A stretch of DNA of 37,324 bases from Acinetobacter sp. Ver3 (GCF_000632455.1 NZ_JFYL01000027.1:1-37324), one strand, 5' to 3'. Counted from the stretch's first letter, positions 18,958 to 28,641 are shown. Made by a program: numbers and translations. Notes: a model not told the origin generated them from the sequence alone.

Positions 18958-20849
18958 GTTTATTAGCATTAACCATATTATTTCCGCTCATTGGTTTTAT
19001 CCTTTTAGCGGCAGGGCGTAATAAGCTTCCTGAAATTGTAGCTGCCATTATTGGTGTGGGTTCAGTTGGCCTTTCTGCACTATGTGCATTATTGGCTGGT
19101 ATGAATTTCATCAACAGCGGTGAAACATCTCAAGTGACTCACCTTTGGACTTGGTTCAGTGTGGGTGGTTTTGAACCAGGCATTAGCTTGCACTTAGATG
19201 GTTTATCTTTACTTATGCTTGGCATGATTACGGGTGTGGGTTTCTTAATTCATATCTTTGCATCATGGTATATGCGTGGTGAAGAAGACTTTGCACGTTT
19301 CTTCTCTTATTTCAACCTATTCGTTGCAAGCATGTTATTGCTTGTGTTGGGTGACAATCTTGCGTTGTTATTCTTAGGTTGGGAAGGTGTTGGTCTGTGC
19401 TCATACTTGCTGATTGGTTATTACTACCAAAATCCAGCAAATGGTGCTGCTGCAATTAAAGCATTCACCGTGACACGTATAGGTGACGTTTTTTTACTCA
19501 TCGCATTGTTCTTAATTTTCCAACAATTTGGAACATTGAATATTGCTGAAATCGTTGCTGCTGCGCCTGTGGTAATGACACAAAGCTCATCGTTAACCAT
19601 TTGGACTGCATTAATGTTGTTCTTGGGTGCTGCAGGTAAATCTGCGCAAATCCCATTACAAACATGGTTAGCAGACGCGATGGCGGGTCCTACACCAGTA
19701 TCTGCATTAATCCATGCTGCAACAATGGTAACAGCAGGTGTTTACCTATGCTGCCGTATGTTCTCTGTATTTGAAATGGCACCAGAAGTCATGGTGTTTA
19801 TCTCAATCACAGGAGCGGTGACATTATTAGTTGCAGGTTTTGCTGCACTGGTTCAAACAGACATCAAACGTATTCTTGCTTACTCAACCATGAGTCAGTT
19901 GGGTTATATGTTTATGGCTGTAGGTGCTGAAGCATACCAAGCTGGTCTATTCCACATGTTGACACACGCATTCTTCAAAGCGTTGTTGTTCTTGTCATCA
20001 GGTGCGGTGATTCTTGCATACCATCACGAACAAAACATTTTCAAAATGGGTGGTTTGTTCAAGCGTAATAAATTCTTATTTGCTTGTTTCGCGATCGGTG
20101 GCGGTGCCTTAGCAGCGATTCCATTCTTAACGATTGGTTTCTTCTCAAAAGATGCAATCTTGGCGGCTGTGTGGACACAAAGTCATATCGCAGGCTTACC
20201 TGTATTCAATACATTGTATTGGGTCGGTGTGGCTGGTGCATTCTTAACGTCAATCTACACGTTCCGTTTAATTTGGATTGTGTTCTTTGGCGAAGAGAAA
20301 ACGCCATATCACGAAATCAAAGGTGCAACTTACTGGGCTCCTTTAGCGATTCTTGCTGCCCTTTCTACAGGTTTGGCAATCGTACTTAAAGCGCCAGTCA
20401 TGAGTATTCTTGATGCAGCACAAATCCCTGCATTTGTTATTCCTGAAGCGCTAGAAGCTGGTGCGCATGGTGCAGAATATGTCGCTATTGCAATCGCACT
20501 TGCTGGTTTAGCGGTTGGTGTTGTCTTATTTGCTTTTGCTTATAAAGCAGTTCAAGGTTTTGCTCGCACTTCATTGGGTGCTGGACTTGCAAATATCTGT
20601 CGTAATGCGCTTGGTTTCGATGCGTTATATGACCTCGTGTTTGTAAAACCTTACTTATTTATTGCAAAAATGATTGGTCGTGACCCGATTGATGGCGTAT
20701 GGCTTGTATTGCCAGCGATTGTTAAAGGTGGTCATAGCTTCACTAGTTCACGTCAAACAGGTTCTTTGCGTGAGTACGCATCGAGCATGGCGTTCGGTAT
20801 CGTGGTGATTATCATGATTCTGATCGTGACTCAGATCGTGGGGAAATAA
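18954..20849 (+). CDS. nuoL: NADH-quinone oxidoreductase subunit L
   Basis: Distal antiporter-like proton pump. Key residues line up with E. coli numbering without offset: E144 (GWEGVG), K229 (AAGKS), H334, H338 and K399 (FFSKD). The long C-terminal part contains the amphipathic lateral helix that runs along NuoM and NuoN. Length is 631 aa. The start ATG overlaps the nuoK stop. Confidence 0.97.
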   Translation: MSLLALTILFPLIGFILLAAGRNKLPEIVAAIIGVGSVGLSALCALLAGMNFINSGETSQVTHLWTWFSVGGFEPGISLHLDGLSLLMLGMITGVGFLIHIFASWYMRGEEDFARFFSYFNLFVASMLLLVLGDNLALLFLGWEGVGLCSYLLIGYYYQNPANGAAAIKAFTVTRIGDVFLLIALFLIFQQFGTLNIAEIVAAAPVVMTQSSSLTIWTALMLFLGAAGKSAQIPLQTWLADAMAGPTPVSALIHAATMVTAGVYLCCRMFSVFEMAPEVMVFISITGAVTLLVAGFAALVQTDIKRILAYSTMSQLGYMFMAVGAEAYQAGLFHMLTHAFFKALLFLSSGAVILAYHHEQNIFKMGGLFKRNKFLFACFAIGGGALAAIPFLTIGFFSKDAILAAVWTQSHIAGLPVFNTLYWVGVAGAFLTSIYTFRLIWIVFFGEEKTPYHEIKGATYWAPLAILAALSTGLAIVLKAPVMSILDAAQIPAFVIPEALEAGAHGAEYVAIAIALAGLAVGVVLFAFAYKAVQGFARTSLGAGLANICRNALGFDALYDLVFVKPYLFIAKMIGRDPIDGVWLVLPAIVKGGHSFTSSRQTGSLREYASSMAFGIVVIIMILIVTQIVGK

Positions 20850-20850
20850 G

Positions 20851-22470
20851 ATGGAAAACATCAATAACTGGTATTTACCCGCGCTGATCCTCATTCCGTT
20901 CATTGCTGGTTTTATTTGTTGGGTCGTTGATAAATTAGATCAACACCTACCACGTTATATCGCACTTCTGGGTATGCTCATTACTTTGGGCATGACCGTT
21001 GCTTTATGGCAATCAGGTACCTACAGCTACCAAATTGGTGAAACTGTACCGACTTGGTCTGCAGAGTTCTATGTACCTTGGATTCAAACCCTTGGCATTA
21101 ACATCCACTTAGCGGTGGATGGTCTTTCACTTCTCATGGTCGGTTTAACTGCTTTACTAGGTGTATTGGCGGTTGGCTGTTCTTGGGGTGAAATTCAGAA
21201 GAACGTTGGTTTCTTCCACTTAAACCTTTTATGGTCTTTAGGTGGCGTGATCGGTGTATTCTTGGCTGTTGATTTGTTCTTGTTCTTCTTCTTCTGGGAG
21301 ATGATGCTCGTTCCAATCTACTTCTTGATTGCACTCTGGGGTCACAAAGGTGCTTCTGGTAAATCTCGTGTTTACGCTGCGACTAAATTCTTTATTTACA
21401 CGCAGGTGGCTGGTCTGATCATGTTGATTGGTATCTTAGGTCTTGTGATCTACGGTTTCATGATGACAGATACAATCAGCTTCAGTTATAACCATTTACT
21501 CGCTGTTGCGAATACATTGGATGCTAACCCACAAACGTCATCAATTGCCTTTGCATTTATGATTTGTTTGTTTATTGGTTTTGCAGTCAAACTTCCTGTT
21601 TTCCCATTGCATGGTTGGTTACCAGACGCGCACGCACAAGCACCTACAGCAGGTTCTGTAGACCTTGCGGGTATCTTAATTAAGACAGCGGCTTACGGTT
21701 TACTTCGTTTCGTCATTCCATTCTTCCCAGTTGCTTCAGCGCAGTTTGCTGATGTAGCAATCATTTTCGGTTTAATCGGTATCTTCTACGGTGCTTGGTG
21801 TGCTTTCCAGCAAACCGATATGAAACGTTTGTTGGCGTATACGTCGATTTCACACATGGGCTTTGTTTTACTTGCAATCTACGCAGGTAACATCCTGACC
21901 TTCCAAGGTCTGATGGTCATGATGTTGGCTCACGGTTTATCGTCAGCAGCATTATTCATTATGTGTGGTCAAGTGTATGAGCGTCTTCACACACGTGATT
22001 TACGCTTGATGGGTGGTATTCGTGGTCAATTCCAGTATTTACCATTCTTCTTGATGTTCTTTATTGCTGCGCTTGTAGGTATCCCTGGCTTAGGTAACTT
22101 CATTGGTGAGTTCCTCATCTTGATGGGTGCATTTGCTCAATTCCCTACATTCACGATTATTGCTGCGATCAGCTTAGTATTTGCGGGTCTATATGGTTTA
22201 ATCCTGATTCATAAAGCGTTATTTGGTGTGCCAAACGAAGAGCAAAAACAACACTATGCGAACCCATTAAAAGATCTTAATGCGCGTGAGCTTGGTATTT
22301 TGTTAATTTGTGCGTTCGGTCTGTTATGGCTTGGTTTGTATCCACAAAGCTTCCTTGATATTTCAGAATCAAGTTTGGCTTGGATTGCGAATAGCTACAT
22401 TCCAGTACAAGAAGTAGTTGAAGTGGTTGAACAAGCCACAACTCAACTCGAAAATGTGGAGATGCAATAA
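20851..22470 (+). CDS. nuoM: NADH-quinone oxidoreductase subunit M
   Basis: Second antiporter-like proton pump, about 14 membrane helices. The essential pair is visible as E150 (FFWEMMLVP) and K247 (FAVKLPVFPLHGWLPDAH). Length is 539 aa, slightly longer than E. coli (509 aa), mainly from an acidic C-terminal tail rich in E, V and Q. It starts 1 base after nuoL. Confidence 0.97.
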   Translation: MENINNWYLPALILIPFIAGFICWVVDKLDQHLPRYIALLGMLITLGMTVALWQSGTYSYQIGETVPTWSAEFYVPWIQTLGINIHLAVDGLSLLMVGLTALLGVLAVGCSWGEIQKNVGFFHLNLLWSLGGVIGVFLAVDLFLFFFFWEMMLVPIYFLIALWGHKGASGKSRVYAATKFFIYTQVAGLIMLIGILGLVIYGFMMTDTISFSYNHLLAVANTLDANPQTSSIAFAFMICLFIGFAVKLPVFPLHGWLPDAHAQAPTAGSVDLAGILIKTAAYGLLRFVIPFFPVASAQFADVAIIFGLIGIFYGAWCAFQQTDMKRLLAYTSISHMGFVLLAIYAGNILTFQGLMVMMLAHGLSSAALFIMCGQVYERLHTRDLRLMGGIRGQFQYLPFFLMFFIAALVGIPGLGNFIGEFLILMGAFAQFPTFTIIAAISLVFAGLYGLILIHKALFGVPNEEQKQHYANPLKDLNARELGILLICAFGLLWLGLYPQSFLDISESSLAWIANSYIPVQEVVEVVEQATTQLENVEMQ

Positions 22471-22473
22471 GTC

Positions 22474-24030
22474 ATGAACTTCACACTATCATTTTCTGAG
22501 CTAATGCCATTAGCTCCTGTGATGATTGTTGCTTTAACAGCAATCATCGTAATGATTTTGACTGCAATCAAACGTAATCATAATTTGATTGCGACAGTAT
22601 CTGTTATCGGTCTTAACCTTGCATTGTTGAATATTCTATTCACGTTGTTTACAGGTTCTCAGATCTCACCAAATGTCATGAACCTATTTATGGTTGATGC
22701 TTTTGGTCTGTTCTATCAAGTGATTATTTTGATTGCTGCATTGGCTTGTTGCACACTGTCACATGCATATATCGAAACCTATAAAGATAATCGTGAAGAA
22801 CTTTATCTATTAATGTTGATCTCTGTTTCAGGGGCAATGTTAATGGTAACAAGTTCACACTTTGCATCATTCTTCATTAGCTTAGAGTTAATGTCGATTC
22901 CAGTGTACGGTCTGATTGCTTATACCTACCAACGCGGTAAGTCACTCGAAGCGGGTATTAAATATCTTGTACTTTCAGCAACTGCTTCTGCAATGTTGTT
23001 GATGGGTATGGCTTATGTTTACTCAGTTCTAGGTTCATTATCATTTGCGGGTCAAGTGGATGATATGTTCTGGGCGTTAACTAAGTCTCAAGATCCTCAA
23101 TTGATGATGGCGCTGCAAGCTTATATTCCTCAATTTGGTGAGAAACTTACCACTGTATTTGGAATCTTAGGTCTTGGTTTAATCATCGCAGCTGTTGCAT
23201 TTAAATTGTCTTTAGCGCCATTCCATAAATGGACGCCAGATGTGTATGCAGGTGCTCCAGCACCAATTGCAACATTCCTTGCTACTGTAGCTAAAGTTGC
23301 AATGATTGGTTTATTCGTACGTTACTTACTGTCTTCAGGTGTAATTGGTATCGAATCGATCAAAACGATTTTGATCGTCATTGCAGTGTTATCAATCTTG
23401 ATTGGTAACATGCTTGCAGTGAAACAAGTGAACTTAAAACGTATTTTGGCATACTCGTCAATTGCGCATTTTGGTTACTTATTCCTTGCTGTTGTTACGA
23501 CATCTTTCTTAAGCTTAACGTCAGTAAGTTTATATGTATTAACGTATGTATTAACGACGATTGGTGCGTTTGGTGCTGTAGCGTTGATGTCTAGCCCATA
23601 CAACAACAATGACGAAGCAGAATCACTTGCAGACTACCGTGGTCTATTCTGGCGTCGTCCAGTATTGACGGCAACACTGACTGTGATGATGCTATCTCTT
23701 GCAGGTATTCCGTTAACTGCAGGCTTCATCGGTAAATTCATGCTGATCATGACAGTTGTGTCTGAAGCACATTGGTTCTTCGCTGCGATGATCATTGTGG
23801 GTTCTGGTATTGGTCTATACTATTACCTACGTGTCATGATCGTCATGTATATGACGCCACCAGACACACCACGTATTGATGCTGATAAACATTGGGGTCA
23901 AAAAGTGGGTGGTATTATGGTATTGCTTGCTGCGCTTGCAGTGCTTGTAATCGGTGTATATCCAGATCCAGTCATTGCGATGGCAAATCAAGCACAATTG
24001 ATCGCGCCATTACATATCGTTCTTCAATAG
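22474..24030 (+). CDS. nuoN: NADH-quinone oxidoreductase subunit N
   Basis: Third antiporter-like pump, nearest the peripheral arm of the three. E138 (SLELMSIPVYG) and K244 (AFKLSLAPFHKWTPDVY) are the expected proton-channel residues. Length is 518 aa. It is the last gene of the operon, and a strong intrinsic terminator follows about 40 bases after the stop. Confidence 0.97.
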   Translation: MNFTLSFSELMPLAPVMIVALTAIIVMILTAIKRNHNLIATVSVIGLNLALLNILFTLFTGSQISPNVMNLFMVDAFGLFYQVIILIAALACCTLSHAYIETYKDNREELYLLMLISVSGAMLMVTSSHFASFFISLELMSIPVYGLIAYTYQRGKSLEAGIKYLVLSATASAMLLMGMAYVYSVLGSLSFAGQVDDMFWALTKSQDPQLMMALQAYIPQFGEKLTTVFGILGLGLIIAAVAFKLSLAPFHKWTPDVYAGAPAPIATFLATVAKVAMIGLFVRYLLSSGVIGIESIKTILIVIAVLSILIGNMLAVKQVNLKRILAYSSIAHFGYLFLAVVTTSFLSLTSVSLYVLTYVLTTIGAFGAVALMSSPYNNNDEAESLADYRGLFWRRPVLTATLTVMMLSLAGIPLTAGFIGKFMLIMTVVSEAHWFFAAMIIVGSGIGLYYYLRVMIVMYMTPPDTPRIDADKHWGQKVGGIMVLLAALAVLVIGVYPDPVIAMANQAQLIAPLHIVLQ

Positions 24031-24069
24031 TTGATCGATTAATCTAAAAAAACTATTGTTGTTAACAAA

Positions 24070-24098
24070 AAAAGCCCTCATTCATTGAGGGCTTTTCT
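24070..24098 (+). terminator. Terminator of the nuo operon
   Basis: AAAAGCCCTCA (24070-24080) and TGAGGGCTTTT (24086-24096) form an 11-bp stem with a 5-nt loop, with A-runs before and T-rich sequence after. Confidence 0.9.
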
Positions 24099-24120
24099 TA
24101 TTTCTTATATTAAAAACATT

Positions 24121-24126
24121 TATAAT
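24121..24126 (+). promoter_or_regulatory. Candidate -10 element of upp
   Basis: A perfect TATAAT lies 37 bases before the upp start and just after the nuo terminator. No convincing -35 hexamer is seen at the right distance. Confidence 0.4.
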
Positions 24127-24162
24127 AGACAGAATTTACATTTATACTTCAGGTGTTCTCCC

Positions 24163-24798
24163 GTGCCAATCCAAGAAATTCGTCATCCGCTCATTCGTCA
24201 TAAATTAGGTTTATTACGCCGTGCAGATATCAGCACGAAGAACTTCCGTGAGTTAGCGCAAGAAGTCACAATGTTACTGACTTACGAAGCAACCAAAGAT
24301 TTACCTGTTGTAGATCACGAAATTAATGGCTGGAATGGCCCGGTGACAACACAGCGTATTGCAGGTAAAAAAATTACTGTTGTACCAATTTTACGTGCTG
24401 GCATTGGTATGCTTGATGGTTTCTTAAATCTTATTCCAAGTGCAAAAGTTTCTGTTCTTGGTTTAGAGCGTGATGAGGAAACATTAGAAGCACGTACATA
24501 CTATAAGAAATTGGTACCTGACGTACAAAACCGTATAGCGATGATTATTGATCCAATGCTTGCGACTGGATCATCATTGGTTGCTGCTATTGATGTCCTT
24601 AAAGCGAGTGGTTGTAAAGATATCCGAGTGATGGTTTTGGTTGCAGCACCAGAAGGTATTAAACGTGTGGAAGAAGCACATCCTGATGTTGTCATTTTTA
24701 CCGCAGCTGTGGATAACGGGTTAAACGAGAATGGTTATATCGTTCCGGGTCTTGGGGACGCTGGCGATAAAATTTTTGGTTCTGTACAAAAAGATTAA
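24163..24798 (+). CDS. upp: Uracil phosphoribosyltransferase
   Basis: Cytoplasmic salvage enzyme that makes UMP from uracil and PRPP. The PRPP loop is [11 protein letters not shown] (about 128-138); PILRAG (75-80) and the C-terminal uracil-binding stretch [11 protein letters not shown] are present. The GTG at 24163 gives [10 protein letters not shown], the usual N-terminus, and AGGTG lies 7 bases upstream. The 26-codon longer frame would run back over the promoter and the nuo terminator and is rejected. Length is 211 aa, typical. It is a single-gene unit with its own terminator. Confidence 0.97.
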   Translation: MPIQEIRHPLIRHKLGLLRRADISTKNFRELAQEVTMLLTYEATKDLPVVDHEINGWNGPVTTQRIAGKKITVVPILRAGIGMLDGFLNLIPSAKVSVLGLERDEETLEARTYYKKLVPDVQNRIAMIIDPMLATGSSLVAAIDVLKASGCKDIRVMVLVAAPEGIKRVEEAHPDVVIFTAAVDNGLNENGYIVPGLGDAGDKIFGSVQKD

Positions 24799-24816
24799 AA
24801 TTTGATTAAATTATAG

Positions 24817-24840
24817 AGGAGGCTAAGGCCTCCTTTTTTA
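24817..24840 (+). terminator. Terminator of upp
   Basis: AGGAGGC (24817-24823) and GCCTCCT (24828-24834) with a 4-nt loop, followed by a run of T. Confidence 0.9.
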
Positions 24841-24916
24841 TTAAGATTTTGATTCAACGATAAATTTAAAAAAACTAATTACTAAGAATCAATCTTTTTT
24901 ATGCTGGGGAAATAAC

Positions 24917-25906
24917 ATGTTTTACAGGGGTGTTTTACATTCGTACGACCCTGCATTGAAAGCAGGAATTATCAAAATCAATGATCATGATTTTGATGTA
25001 CATTTCGTATTGAATGACATGGCAAATTCCAGTATCGCGCCTCAAATTGGTGAGCGTGTGAAATGTATCGTGGTCGATAAAGACGACCAGCGTCATGCAA
25101 AATTTATCGTGCGGTTAGACAATAAACATGCACGCGTCGAACAACCCTTGAATCAACTTTTTTATCGTGCGCACGAAGATTTAGAAGGTGAGTCTAAGAA
25201 GTTTGAACAAGAGCTAGATGAGCTGATCGAAAAGCGTCTTGCAGATCAGGAAAGTACGCTTGACTCACAAACACAAATCCAAGATTTTGAACTAAATTTT
25301 AATACACTGAGTAAAGAATCAATCGTGTTGGATGGTTCTGGTGCTGAACATCATGCAGATCAAGTTTCAGATCCAGTATCTAAAATTTCCTTAGGTGAAC
25401 CTCTTGAGGAAGAGCAAATTAAAGAAATGCTCGAATCAAAGCCAAGTCGCCGTGTGCCAGTCTTAGATGAGTCAGCTGTCGTACCACTTACGAAAGTTCA
25501 ACCTTTGAATGAGAGTGCGCCTGAAGAGAACGTAGATGATCATCTACCCGAGCCAACCCATGCAAAAGGGCGCCCACCAAAAGTTGTACGTAAAGAAATT
25601 CCTGATGTTAAAACGCATTTTCAATTAAAATTTAATGCGCAAAAATTCATTACGAGTTCGCGTGTTGATGAATTCGGAGCTGATAAAAAATCAAAGAAAA
25701 AAGCCAAGAAGATAAAAGATCCAAACAAGCAATTTAATCCATGGATATTTGCAAGTATTGTCCCTATTTTAGTGTTTATTAATCTGGGTGTTTGGGGATT
25801 TCAAAAATATGAGCAATACAGAGAAGAGCAAGACGCAAAAGCAAAAATTTATGCGGTAGAACAAGAACACATTATCAAAGAACAAAAGAAAGAAGCTGAG
25901 AAATAA
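24917..25906 (+). CDS. Membrane-anchored protein with a degenerate cold-shock-like domain
   Basis: Residues 1-70 follow the cold-shock/OB-fold pattern: GVLHSYDP, then KAGIIKI in place of the RNP1 KGFGFI, DVHF in place of VFVHF, and GERVKCIVV. The aromatic nucleic-acid-contacting residues of RNP1 are missing. Residues 71-255 form a long charged, low-complexity linker containing KGRPPK, an AT-hook-like core. A Lys-rich cluster (257-267) precedes one membrane helix at about 275-295, followed by a 34-residue charged tail that looks helical. The charge pattern predicts the domain in the cytoplasm and the tail in the periplasm. It is flanked by terminators, so it is probably expressed alone. No named family is recognised; it differs from the DUF1294 layout, where several helices follow the cold-shock domain. 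Confidence 0.85.
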   Translation: MFYRGVLHSYDPALKAGIIKINDHDFDVHFVLNDMANSSIAPQIGERVKCIVVDKDDQRHAKFIVRLDNKHARVEQPLNQLFYRAHEDLEGESKKFEQELDELIEKRLADQESTLDSQTQIQDFELNFNTLSKESIVLDGSGAEHHADQVSDPVSKISLGEPLEEEQIKEMLESKPSRRVPVLDESAVVPLTKVQPLNESAPEENVDDHLPEPTHAKGRPPKVVRKEIPDVKTHFQLKFNAQKFITSSRVDEFGADKKSKKKAKKIKDPNKQFNPWIFASIVPILVFINLGVWGFQKYEQYREEQDAKAKIYAVEQEHIIKEQKKEAEK

Positions 25907-25934
25907 AAAAAAGCTCCAATGAGGAGCTTTTTTT
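25906..25934. terminator. Bidirectional terminator
   Basis: The stem AAGCTCC (25911-25917) / GGAGCTT (25923-25929) extends through A and T runs on both sides, loop 5 nt. It sits between two convergent genes and starts at the last base of the plus-strand stop codon. Confidence 0.9.
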
Positions 25935-25935
25935 A

Positions 25936-26814
25936 TTAAGCATCACAGAATTTCATAAAGGCTTTTAAACCAGGTCCCTGATATTTTTGACGGTGTACTA
26001 ACATAAATAAAGGGCGTGTGAGTTGCCAGAACGGCGTTTCTAAAATCACCAGTTGCAGTTTCTCTCTTAATGGTTCAATGGCTAATTTTGAAATACATGA
26101 CATGCCTAAACCACCAGCAACAATTTTCAAAATAGCTTCATTATGACCCAAAGTTAAACGAATATTGGCATTCGGTAAGTCTTGCAGGATTGCGTTGTCA
26201 AAGACTTCACGAGTCCCTGAACCTTCTTCACGTAAAATCCATTCAGCCTGTTTAAAGTCTTCAATGGTCAGAGGGCGGTCTAATTTCGCTAGGGGATGAT
26301 CTGGTGAGCAACACACAGCAAGCTCATCATCACGCCAGTGGATCGATTGTAATTGAGGTAAGTGACATGAACCTTCAATAAGGGCTAAATCAAGTTGGAA
26401 TTGATTAACAGCTTCAATCATTTGACGCGTATTGCCCACTTGAAGTTGCAAATGTGCTTGTGGTTGTAATTGAAGAAAATCAGCCATTAAATCAGGCATC
26501 AAATAATCACTAATGGTCAAAGTCGCCCCAATACGGAGATCAATACTTTGAAGCTCGCCTTTTGCCGCTTGTTCAAATGATTCACATCGACCTAAAATTT
26601 CAAGCGCCTGTGGGAGTAAAAAACGACCCAAGTCATTCAGTTGAAGTCGTTTTCCTAAGCGATCAAATAATGGTGCACCGAGACCATCTTCAAGATCTGC
26701 TAACGCCATACTTGCAGCACTTTGTGTGAGTCGTACAGCATCACTTGCTTTAGTTACTGTACCCTCTTGAGCGACAGCTACGAAAACAGCCAGTTGGCGT
26801 AATGTCATGCGCAT
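25936..26814 (-). CDS. LysR-family transcriptional regulator, FinR-like
   Basis: The N-terminal winged helix-turn-helix (residues about 5-65: LRQLAVFVAVAQEG, TQSAASMALADLE, LFDRLGKRLQL) is followed by a substrate-binding-type effector domain. Length is 292 aa, normal for the family. It is divergent from the ferredoxin-NADP reductase gene with an 84-bp intergenic space, the arrangement known for finR and fpr in Pseudomonas, where FinR activates fpr under superoxide stress. FinR assignment rests on this context and is inference. Confidence 0.9.
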   Translation of the reverse strand: MRMTLRQLAVFVAVAQEGTVTKASDAVRLTQSAASMALADLEDGLGAPLFDRLGKRLQLNDLGRFLLPQALEILGRCESFEQAAKGELQSIDLRIGATLTISDYLMPDLMADFLQLQPQAHLQLQVGNTRQMIEAVNQFQLDLALIEGSCHLPQLQSIHWRDDELAVCCSPDHPLAKLDRPLTIEDFKQAEWILREEGSGTREVFDNAILQDLPNANIRLTLGHNEAILKIVAGGLGMSCISKLAIEPLREKLQLVILETPFWQLTRPLFMLVHRQKYQGPGLKAFMKFCDA

Positions 26815-26898
26815 GAATGAAGCCTTAATGTGAAAAAATATTAATAAATTATATTGTCATGCTACCATGAGCGCAGTCTGTCATGCCACGTAGAAATT
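26815..26898. promoter_or_regulatory. Divergent control region of the lysR and fpr genes
   Basis: Contains an AT-rich dyad AATAT (26837-26841) / ATATT (26851-26855), consistent with a LysR-type site, and TATATT (26850-26855), which could be the fpr -10. Boundaries of both promoters cannot be fixed by eye. Confidence 0.4.
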
Positions 26899-27660
26899 AT
26901 GTCAATTGAAAAATTTAGCGTAGAAAAAGTCCTTTCTGTACATCGTTGGACCAACACTTTATTTAGCTTTACCATGACGCGTCCCGCACATTTTAAATTT
27001 ACCGCTGGGCAGTTCGCGCGTATTGGTTTGAAAGTTGGCGATGATTTAGTGGTACGTGCGTATTCTGTCGTTTCATCGCCTTTTGATGAAACCTTAGAAT
27101 TCTTTTCAATTGTTGTACCAGATGGTGCTTTTACATCAAATTTACAACATCTCAAAGTTGGTGATGAACTTTATTTGGAAAAGATTCCTTATGGATTTTT
27201 GACGTTAGCACGTTACCAGTTACCTATGCCAAATGACCTGTGGTTATTGGCGACAGGCACGGGGCTCGCACCATTTATTTCTATGTTGCAAGACTTTGAA
27301 GTATGGCAAAAATATAAAAATATTCATTTGGTTTACAGTGTGAGAACAGCAAGTGAATTGGCTTACGTAGACCGAATTCAGGAAGTCGCGGATACCTTTG
27401 GTGAAGGTCATACAGGATTTAAATTTGTGCCAATTATTACACGTGATCCAAATGCACCATTGCATGATCGATTGCCAGTATTAATCGAAAATAGAGCGTT
27501 AGAGAAAACCGTAGGTGTCGATTTTAATCCGCAAACGTCACATATCATGCTGTGTGGGAATCCCCAAATGGTTGAAGATACAAAAGAGGCTCTGAAAGCA
27601 CGTGGCCTGACCATGAATCGTCGTGGTGAAGGAAATATTGCGGTAGAGAACTATTGGTAA
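26899..27660 (+). CDS. fpr: Ferredoxin/flavodoxin-NADP+ reductase
   Basis: FAD enzyme that moves electrons between NADPH and ferredoxin or flavodoxin. RAYS (53-56) is the FAD-binding motif, GTGLAPF (120-126) the NADP motif, and the chain ends in Tyr-Trp over the flavin as in E. coli Fpr. ATG 26899 (MSIEKFSVEK) is chosen because the family starts there; the 15 extra upstream codons look non-homologous. The ribosome binding site is weak for either start. Length is 253 aa. It is divergent from a LysR gene that probably controls it, and a strong terminator follows. Confidence 0.93.
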   Translation: MSIEKFSVEKVLSVHRWTNTLFSFTMTRPAHFKFTAGQFARIGLKVGDDLVVRAYSVVSSPFDETLEFFSIVVPDGAFTSNLQHLKVGDELYLEKIPYGFLTLARYQLPMPNDLWLLATGTGLAPFISMLQDFEVWQKYKNIHLVYSVRTASELAYVDRIQEVADTFGEGHTGFKFVPIITRDPNAPLHDRLPVLIENRALEKTVGVDFNPQTSHIMLCGNPQMVEDTKEALKARGLTMNRRGEGNIAVENYW

Positions 27661-27669
27661 GTCCAAATC

Positions 27670-27696
27670 ACCCTATCCTACGAGGAGAGGGAATTG
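27670..27696. repeat. Degenerate REP-like palindrome
   Basis: ACCCTATCCTACGAGGAGAG and the next bases GGAATTG match, with about five substitutions, the left arm of the repeat pair at 36980-37005. It lies between fpr and its terminator. Confidence 0.55.
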
Positions 27697-27702
27697 AGGC
27701 AC

Positions 27703-27730
27703 AAAAAACCTCCATCTCGGAGGTTTTTTT
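27703..27730. terminator. Bidirectional terminator after fpr
   Basis: AAAAAACCTCC (27703-27713) pairs with GGAGGTTTTTT (27719-27729), loop 5 nt. It lies between convergent genes. Confidence 0.9.
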
Positions 27731-27761
27731 CTAAATTACATAAGAATACTATGCGACATAC

Positions 27762-28184
27762 TTAATGGACAAACATATCCATAAATTGACGAATCTCTTG
27801 AATCGCAGTATCTACATCACTCGTGAGCCAAGTCGGTTCAAATAAACCTGCATAATGCTCCAAACGATCGTGTGGAACCACTAAACGAATTGGGCATTCT
27901 TCCTCGAGTAAACGCCAAGGAATAATGGGCACTTCATTATCTAAGAAGCAAGCGATGTTACGAATGTCGATGATCATGCCGTTGACACATTCAGGAAAGG
28001 GCATCACCGAAAATTCTTCAGTGCGACGGCGGAAATACTCTAAGTCACCCCACTTCAGCACATAGCTTGGTTTCGTAAACTCAATAATTCCAATCAAATG
28101 CCCATCACGGGTATGATGCAAAGAACAGGCATGAGTGACATCTGTGTCTAAATCTAAAGAGACACTTTGTCGGCGATAGGTCAT
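27762..28184 (-). CDS. Hypothetical protein, 140 aa
   Basis: I do not recognise a family. It is soluble and acidic, with no signal peptide or helix. Visible stretches include GHLIGIIEFTKPSYVLKW near the N-terminus, a Cys-containing MIIDIRNIACFLDNEVPIIP in the centre, and a helical C-terminus. The ATG at 28184 (MTYRRQSVSL) is preferred over a TTG four codons earlier. Neither has a clear Shine-Dalgarno sequence; ACCCTCCTC upstream is the wrong sense. Weak initiation suggests low expression. Confidence 0.75.
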   Translation of the reverse strand: MTYRRQSVSLDLDTDVTHACSLHHTRDGHLIGIIEFTKPSYVLKWGDLEYFRRRTEEFSVMPFPECVNGMIIDIRNIACFLDNEVPIIPWRLLEEECPIRLVVPHDRLEHYAGLFEPTWLTSDVDTAIQEIRQFMDMFVH

Positions 28185-28342
28185 ACAGATCGACAATAAA
28201 AATGAGGAGGGTGCATATTATACTCTATTTTGCATCACAGCTCATGTGCTTTGATCAGTACGAATTGATAATGTTTTTTCACACAAAACAACATGATAGA
28301 TTGCTAGTATAAAAAATCATCAAAATACATAAGAGGGGCATC

Positions 28343-28594
28343 ATGGTAGATCAATCCAATCATCCGACCCATAATGATCAAAAGAAGAAAAGTAAGATCC
28401 CAGTGTATATTCTGATTATCGTTGGTATTTTTTTAGCAGCCTTCATTTTCTATATGCTCGCTGATCGTGAACCAACACCAGGTCAAATTCCTGCTGATAC
28501 GACTATTCCTGCAACTCAAGATAATGCAGATACAGCAACGGCAACAGATTCAGCAGTGGATAATACCGTTACTGCGGTCGCAAACGATCAATAA
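28343..28594 (+). CDS. Small single-pass membrane protein, 83 aa
   Basis: A short hydrophilic, Lys-containing N-terminus (KKKSKIP) precedes one membrane helix (about residues 19-41). A Thr/Asp/Ala-rich tail, low in complexity and acidic, follows and should face the periplasm. GAGG lies upstream of the ATG and a strong terminator follows. Unknown function. A protein of similar design lies on the other side of the neighbouring TM-repeat gene. Confidence 0.8.
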   Translation: MVDQSNHPTHNDQKKKSKIPVYILIIVGIFLAAFIFYMLADREPTPGQIPADTTIPATQDNADTATATDSAVDNTVTAVANDQ

Positions 28595-28615
28595 ACCACT
28601 ACACTTTTCACGTTT

Positions 28616-28641
28616 AAACCCAGCTTCGGCTGGGTTTTTTC
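28616..28641 (+). terminator. Terminator with UUCG tetraloop
   Basis: AAACCCAGC (28616-28624), loop TTCG, GCTGGGTTT (28629-28637), then a T-run. The UUCG loop is exceptionally stable. Confidence 0.92.

Noticed and set aside
24085..24162. N-terminal extension of the upp reading frame
   Set aside because: It overlaps the nuo terminator and a TATAAT element; GTG 24163 gives the standard N-terminus.
26854..26898. 15-codon upstream start of fpr
   Set aside because: MSIEKF at 26899 fits the family start; the extra residues (Cys/His rich) are not family-like.
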